DNA of 8,128 nt from CBW1002 sp046081905 (GTDB taxonomy: Bacteria > Cyanobacteriota > Cyanobacteriia > PCC-6307 > Cyanobiaceae). A model generated the notes under the pieces. That model was not told where the DNA came from. It saw only the letters and a program-made list of their open reading frames with translations, and did no database searches. This document shows, one piece after another, positions 6,186 through 8,128 of the stretch; position 1 is the stretch's first letter, and every line of letters begins with the position of its first letter. The translations under genes and the position numbers were made by a program. The DNA lies in contig JBJTWS010000072.1 of NCBI GenBank assembly GCA_046081905.1, positions 1 to 8,128 of the forward strand. Reading direction: 5' to 3'.

Positions 6186-6500
6186 TCAGGAGGTCGTCTC
6201 GTCCCAGGGGAGCACGATCGCATCGAGGCTGACGCCCGACTCCAGTTCCAGAGGGCTGCCGGGGAGAGGGCGCTGGGCGTTCAGCCCCACCGGGCCGGTG
6301 AAGGTGAGCACCATCACCGTGGCCAGCCCCACCGCCGCGGAGCAGACCATGGAGCCCGCTAGCATAAGGGAAAACTCCTGCAGGTCGTTCGCCGCCTGCA
6401 TCAGCTGCAGGGCCCAGGCCATCAGGGCCACCACCGCCGACACCATCAGCAAGGCGAGGGCCGTGACGAGGGAGTTGGGGAGGGCGTGCAGGAAGGACAA
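6186..6500 (-). CDS. Small two-helix membrane protein of unknown function
   Basis: I do not recognise a named family. The frame is open between hisF and menG on the same strand and encodes about 104 residues if translation starts at TTG 6500. Two hydrophobic segments (about 11-34 and 46-69, the second with VGLATVMVLTFTGPVG) are joined by a short polar linker (QAANDLQEFS). A hydrophilic tail follows, ending SLDAIVLPWDETTS. The pattern suggests a hairpin membrane protein with both ends on the same side. The start is uncertain: no ATG or GTG lies between the hisF stop and residue 19, so either TTG 6500 or ATG 6446 is used, and the latter would cut into the first helix. The stop is 19 bp before the preferred menG start, suggesting one transcript with menG. 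The protein-like helix pattern makes a real gene likely. Confidence 0.65.
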   Translation of the reverse strand: MSFLHALPNSLVTALALLMVSAVVALMAWALQLMQAANDLQEFSLMLAGSMVCSAAVGLATVMVLTFTGPVGLNAQRPLPGSPLELESGVSLDAIVLPWDETTS

Positions 6501-6519
6501 GTGGGACCGGGCGGAAGCG

Positions 6520-6533
6520 GAGAAGCGCTTCTC
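6520..6533. promoter_or_regulatory. Perfect 14-bp palindrome upstream of the small membrane gene
   Basis: GAGAAGCGCTTCTC is a perfect palindrome lying between the hisF stop and the TTG start at 6500. It could be an operator or, in RNA, a small hairpin (5-bp stem, GCGC loop). It has no following T-run, so it is not a standard terminator. The function is inferred from position only. Confidence 0.35.
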
Positions 6534-6538
6534 ACCAA

Positions 6539-6555
6539 TGTAACGACCGTTTACA
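6539..6555. promoter_or_regulatory. TGTAA-N7-TTACA dyad over the hisF stop codon
   Basis: TGTAACGACCGTTTACA has symmetric 5-bp ends around a 7-bp centre. It resembles CRP/FNR-family operator halves, but the GTA...TAC spacing is 9 rather than the 8 of the NtcA consensus. It overlaps the hisF stop and lies 39 bp before the next start. A chance match is quite possible. Confidence 0.25.
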
Positions 6556-7357
6556 GACCTTCGTGCCCGTTCATGTTTTCTTCGGCCGGGGCCGTGAGGG
6601 GGCGGATGGGCAAGTCGCGCCCCAGCAGGTCGCGCTTGATCTCCTCCACCGTGAGCACCCCGTCGTGCAGGAGCGAGGCCAGCAGGGCCGCCGCGGCGCC
6701 CCCCTGCTCCAGGGCCGCGGCGATGTGGTCGATGCAGCCGGCCCCGCCGGAGGCGATCACGGGCACCTCCACGGCGTCGGCCACCGCCCGGGTGAGGGCC
6801 AGGTCGTAGCCCGCCTGGGTGCCGTCGCCGTCCATGGAGGTGAGCAGGATCTCGCCGGCCCCCAGGGCCACCACCTGCCGGGCCCAGGCCACCGCATCGA
6901 GGCCGGTGTTCTCCCGCCCCCCCTTCACGTACACATCCCAGCCGCCGCCTTCGGGCCGGCGGCGGGCGTCGATCGCCACCACGATGCACTGGGAGCCGAA
7001 GCGCTCCGCCCCCTCCGCCACCAGCTGCGGCTGGCGCACCGCCGAGGAGTTGAGGCTGATCTTGTCGGCACCGGCGCGCAGCAGCTCGGTGATGCCCTCC
7101 ACGCTGCCGATGCCCCCGCCCACCGTGAAGGGGATCGTCACCGCCTCGGCGGTGCGCTGCACCAGATCCACCAGCGTGGCGCGGCCCTGGTGGCTGGCGG
7201 CGATGTCGAGAAACACCAGCTCATCGGCTCCGGAGGCGCTGTAGCGGCAGGCGAGTTCCACCGGGTCGCCGGCATCGCGCAGGCCCACGAAATTGACCCC
7301 CTTCACCACACGGCCCTCGGCCACGTCGAGGCAGGGAATGATGCGCTTGGCGACCAC
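6551..7357 (-). CDS. hisF: Imidazole glycerol phosphate synthase cyclase subunit HisF
   Basis: This is the cyclase half of the HisF-HisH complex. It uses ammonia delivered by HisH to turn PRFAR into imidazole glycerol phosphate and AICAR, linking histidine and purine synthesis in the cytosol. The 268-residue protein is a complete (beta/alpha)8 barrel. The catalytic aspartates are D11 in RIIPCLDV and D130 in VVAIDARR. Phosphate-binding loops show as FTVGGGIGS (77-85), SLNSSAV (101-107), LLTSMDGDGT (171-180) and VIASGGAG (200-207). It is about ten residues longer than the usual 253-258 because of a short polar C-terminal tail (APAEENMNGHEGL). Start is GTG at 7357, directly before the conserved VAKRIIPCLD. 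It diverges from petP across a 77-bp gap. hisH is not in the window; dispersed his genes are normal in cyanobacteria. Confidence 0.98.
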   Translation of the reverse strand: MVAKRIIPCLDVAEGRVVKGVNFVGLRDAGDPVELACRYSASGADELVFLDIAASHQGRATLVDLVQRTAEAVTIPFTVGGGIGSVEGITELLRAGADKISLNSSAVRQPQLVAEGAERFGSQCIVVAIDARRRPEGGGWDVYVKGGRENTGLDAVAWARQVVALGAGEILLTSMDGDGTQAGYDLALTRAVADAVEVPVIASGGAGCIDHIAAALEQGGAAAALLASLLHDGVLTVEEIKRDLLGRDLPIRPLTAPAEENMNGHEGL

Positions 7358-7434
7358 GGGCGGAGCTGCGGGGGAGGAACAGGGGAGAGCGGCCGGCGCT
7401 GTTAGGGTTGCCCCACTTTTCTCTCGCCCCGGAC
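7358..7434. promoter_or_regulatory. Divergent promoter region between hisF and petP
   Basis: These 77 bp separate two divergent starts and must hold the promoter of petP-chlG and probably that of hisF. Toward petP the only -10-like match I see is TAGGGT near 7403-7408 (three of six consensus bases), with no clear -35. The stretch before it is unusually purine-rich (7371-7390). No operator is recognisable. Confidence 0.4.
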
Positions 7435-7647
7435 ATGTCCCAGGCTGCCATCACCATCGGTTCGAAGGTGCGGGTCACCCGGGTGCGCGACCGCATTCCC
7501 GCCGATCTGGTGGAGGCCCTCAAGGCCGATGCCACCGGCACCGTGCGGGATTTCAAGGTGACCGACGGCAAGGGCATCGGCGTGGTGGTGGAGCTCAGCG
7601 GCGGCACCACCAGCTGGTTCTTCGACGACGAGATCGCCCCCCTCTGA
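7435..7647 (+). CDS. petP: PetP-like small protein (DUF2862), cytochrome b6f associated
   Basis: The 70-residue soluble protein matches the cyanobacterial PetP/DUF2862 pattern, a small SH3-like protein that binds the cytoplasmic face of the cytochrome b6f complex and affects electron flow. Visible family features are an early basic stretch, IGSKVRVTRVRDRIP (8-22), then GTVRDFKVTDGKGIGVVVEL (35-54) and the terminal SWFFDDEIAPL (60-70). ATG at 7435 is chosen over an upstream in-frame TTG at 7408, because the family starts shortly before the IGxKV segment. It lies 31 bp ahead of chlG on the same strand, so the two probably form an operon devoted to the photosynthetic membrane. Recognition is from memory of the family pattern, with no alignment run. 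Confidence 0.85.
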   Translation: MSQAAITIGSKVRVTRVRDRIPADLVEALKADATGTVRDFKVTDGKGIGVVVELSGGTTSWFFDDEIAPL

Positions 7648-7678
7648 TCCCCCAGGCCCCGTCCCCCATCCCGCGACC

Positions 7679-8128
7679 GTGAGCGACAGTCCCCCCGCCG
7701 GCGCCTCCCCGGTCGAGTCCCCCTCCAGCTCCGGCGGTGCCGGGGCGGCTGCGCGGCAACTTCTCGGCATGAAGGGGGCCAGCGAGACCTCCAGCCTATG
7801 GCGGATCCGGCTGCAGCTGATGAAGCCGGTCACCTGGATCCCGCTGATCTGGGGCGTGCTCTGCGGGGCGGCGGCCTCCGGCAACTTCCACTGGACCCCC
7901 GCGGAGGTGGCGGCCTCGTTTGCCTGCATGCTGATGAGCGGTCCGCTGCTGGCGGGCTACACGCAGACGATCAACGACTACTACGACCGCGAGATCGACG
8001 CGATCAACGAGCCCTACCGGCCCATCCCCTCGGGCGCGATCCCGCTGGGTCAGGTGAAGGCCCAGATCTGGATCCTGCTGCTTGCGGGTCTCGGCGCGGC
8101 CTACGGCCTCGACCTCTGGGCGGGCCAC
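7679..8128 (+). CDS. chlG: Chlorophyll a synthase ChlG, N-terminal 150 residues (runs off window)
   Basis: ChlG is the UbiA-type membrane prenyltransferase that attaches a phytyl (or geranylgeranyl) chain to chlorophyllide a, the last step of chlorophyll a synthesis in the thylakoid or plasma membrane. The visible part has a polar leader (1-30, rich in Ser/Pro/Gly/Ala), then RQLLGMKG and LQLMKPVTWIPLIWGVLCGA (46-65, first helix). The family's first Asp-rich motif follows as NDYYDREID (99-107), with N99, D100, D103 and D107, and continues into NEPYRPIPSG (110-119). A further helix starts at about 128. Start is GTG at 7679, in frame and 31 bp after petP; ATG 7769 would remove the leader and is less likely because the preceding ARQLLG also looks like family sequence. 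The gene continues beyond the right edge and no stop is reached; full-length homologues have about 320 residues. Confidence 0.97.
   Translation, partial: MSDSPPAGASPVESPSSSGGAGAAARQLLGMKGASETSSLWRIRLQLMKPVTWIPLIWGVLCGAAASGNFHWTPAEVAASFACMLMSGPLLAGYTQTINDYYDREIDAINEPYRPIPSGAIPLGQVKAQIWILLLAGLGAAYGLDLWAGH

Noticed and set aside
6167..6223. A 19-residue leader on menG from ATG 6223
   Set aside because: It overlaps the end of the upstream membrane gene and precedes the place where MenG/UbiE proteins normally begin; GTG 6166 fits better.
6501..6989. Upstream extension of the small membrane protein frame to 6989
   Set aside because: The extension lies inside hisF in a different frame and is Arg/Gly-rich without features.

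Overview
The window reads as part of the chromosome of a GC-rich picocyanobacterium of the Cyanobium / freshwater-type Synechococcus kind. The first part of this is direct: chlorophyll synthase (chlG) and a PetP-like cytochrome b6f subunit place it in an oxygenic phototroph. The finer placement is inference from high GC, tight gene packing, frequent GTG starts and the hisF / petP / chlG neighbourhood. No 16S rRNA or other taxonomic marker is present.

Layout. Positions 1-300 carry no convincing gene but form a large imperfect inverted repeat: arms of about 97 bp around a spacer of about 106 bp, with six copies of the octamer TGACGGTA. It lies on the 3' side of a tRNA-Ser(CGA) gene (377-461, minus). 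From there to 7357 everything is on the minus strand. In transcription order these genes are hisF (histidine biosynthesis), a small two-helix membrane protein, menG/ubiE (last methylation of phylloquinone synthesis), two tandem EAL-domain paralogues, glyQ (glycyl-tRNA synthetase alpha chain), a 63-residue membrane-anchored small protein, comEC (DNA uptake channel) and the tRNA. On the plus strand, divergent from hisF, are petP (7435-7647) and chlG (7679 to the window edge, incomplete).

How the genes relate. menG, petP and chlG all serve the photosynthetic apparatus (photosystem I quinone, cytochrome b6f, chlorophyll). hisF and glyQ are core housekeeping genes. The EAL pair is the most lineage-specific part. 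The downstream copy keeps every residue expected of a cyclic-di-GMP phosphodiesterase. The upstream copy is clearly its relative but has lost all of them, which suggests duplication followed by conversion to a non-catalytic, perhaps regulatory, partner. ComEC has the membrane competence domain but no recognisable metal-binding motif in its C-terminal domain.

The best candidates for something undescribed are the palindromic TGACGGTA element beside the tRNA-Ser and the active/degenerate EAL pair. No CRISPR array, insertion sequence, integrase gene or toxin-antitoxin pair is visible.
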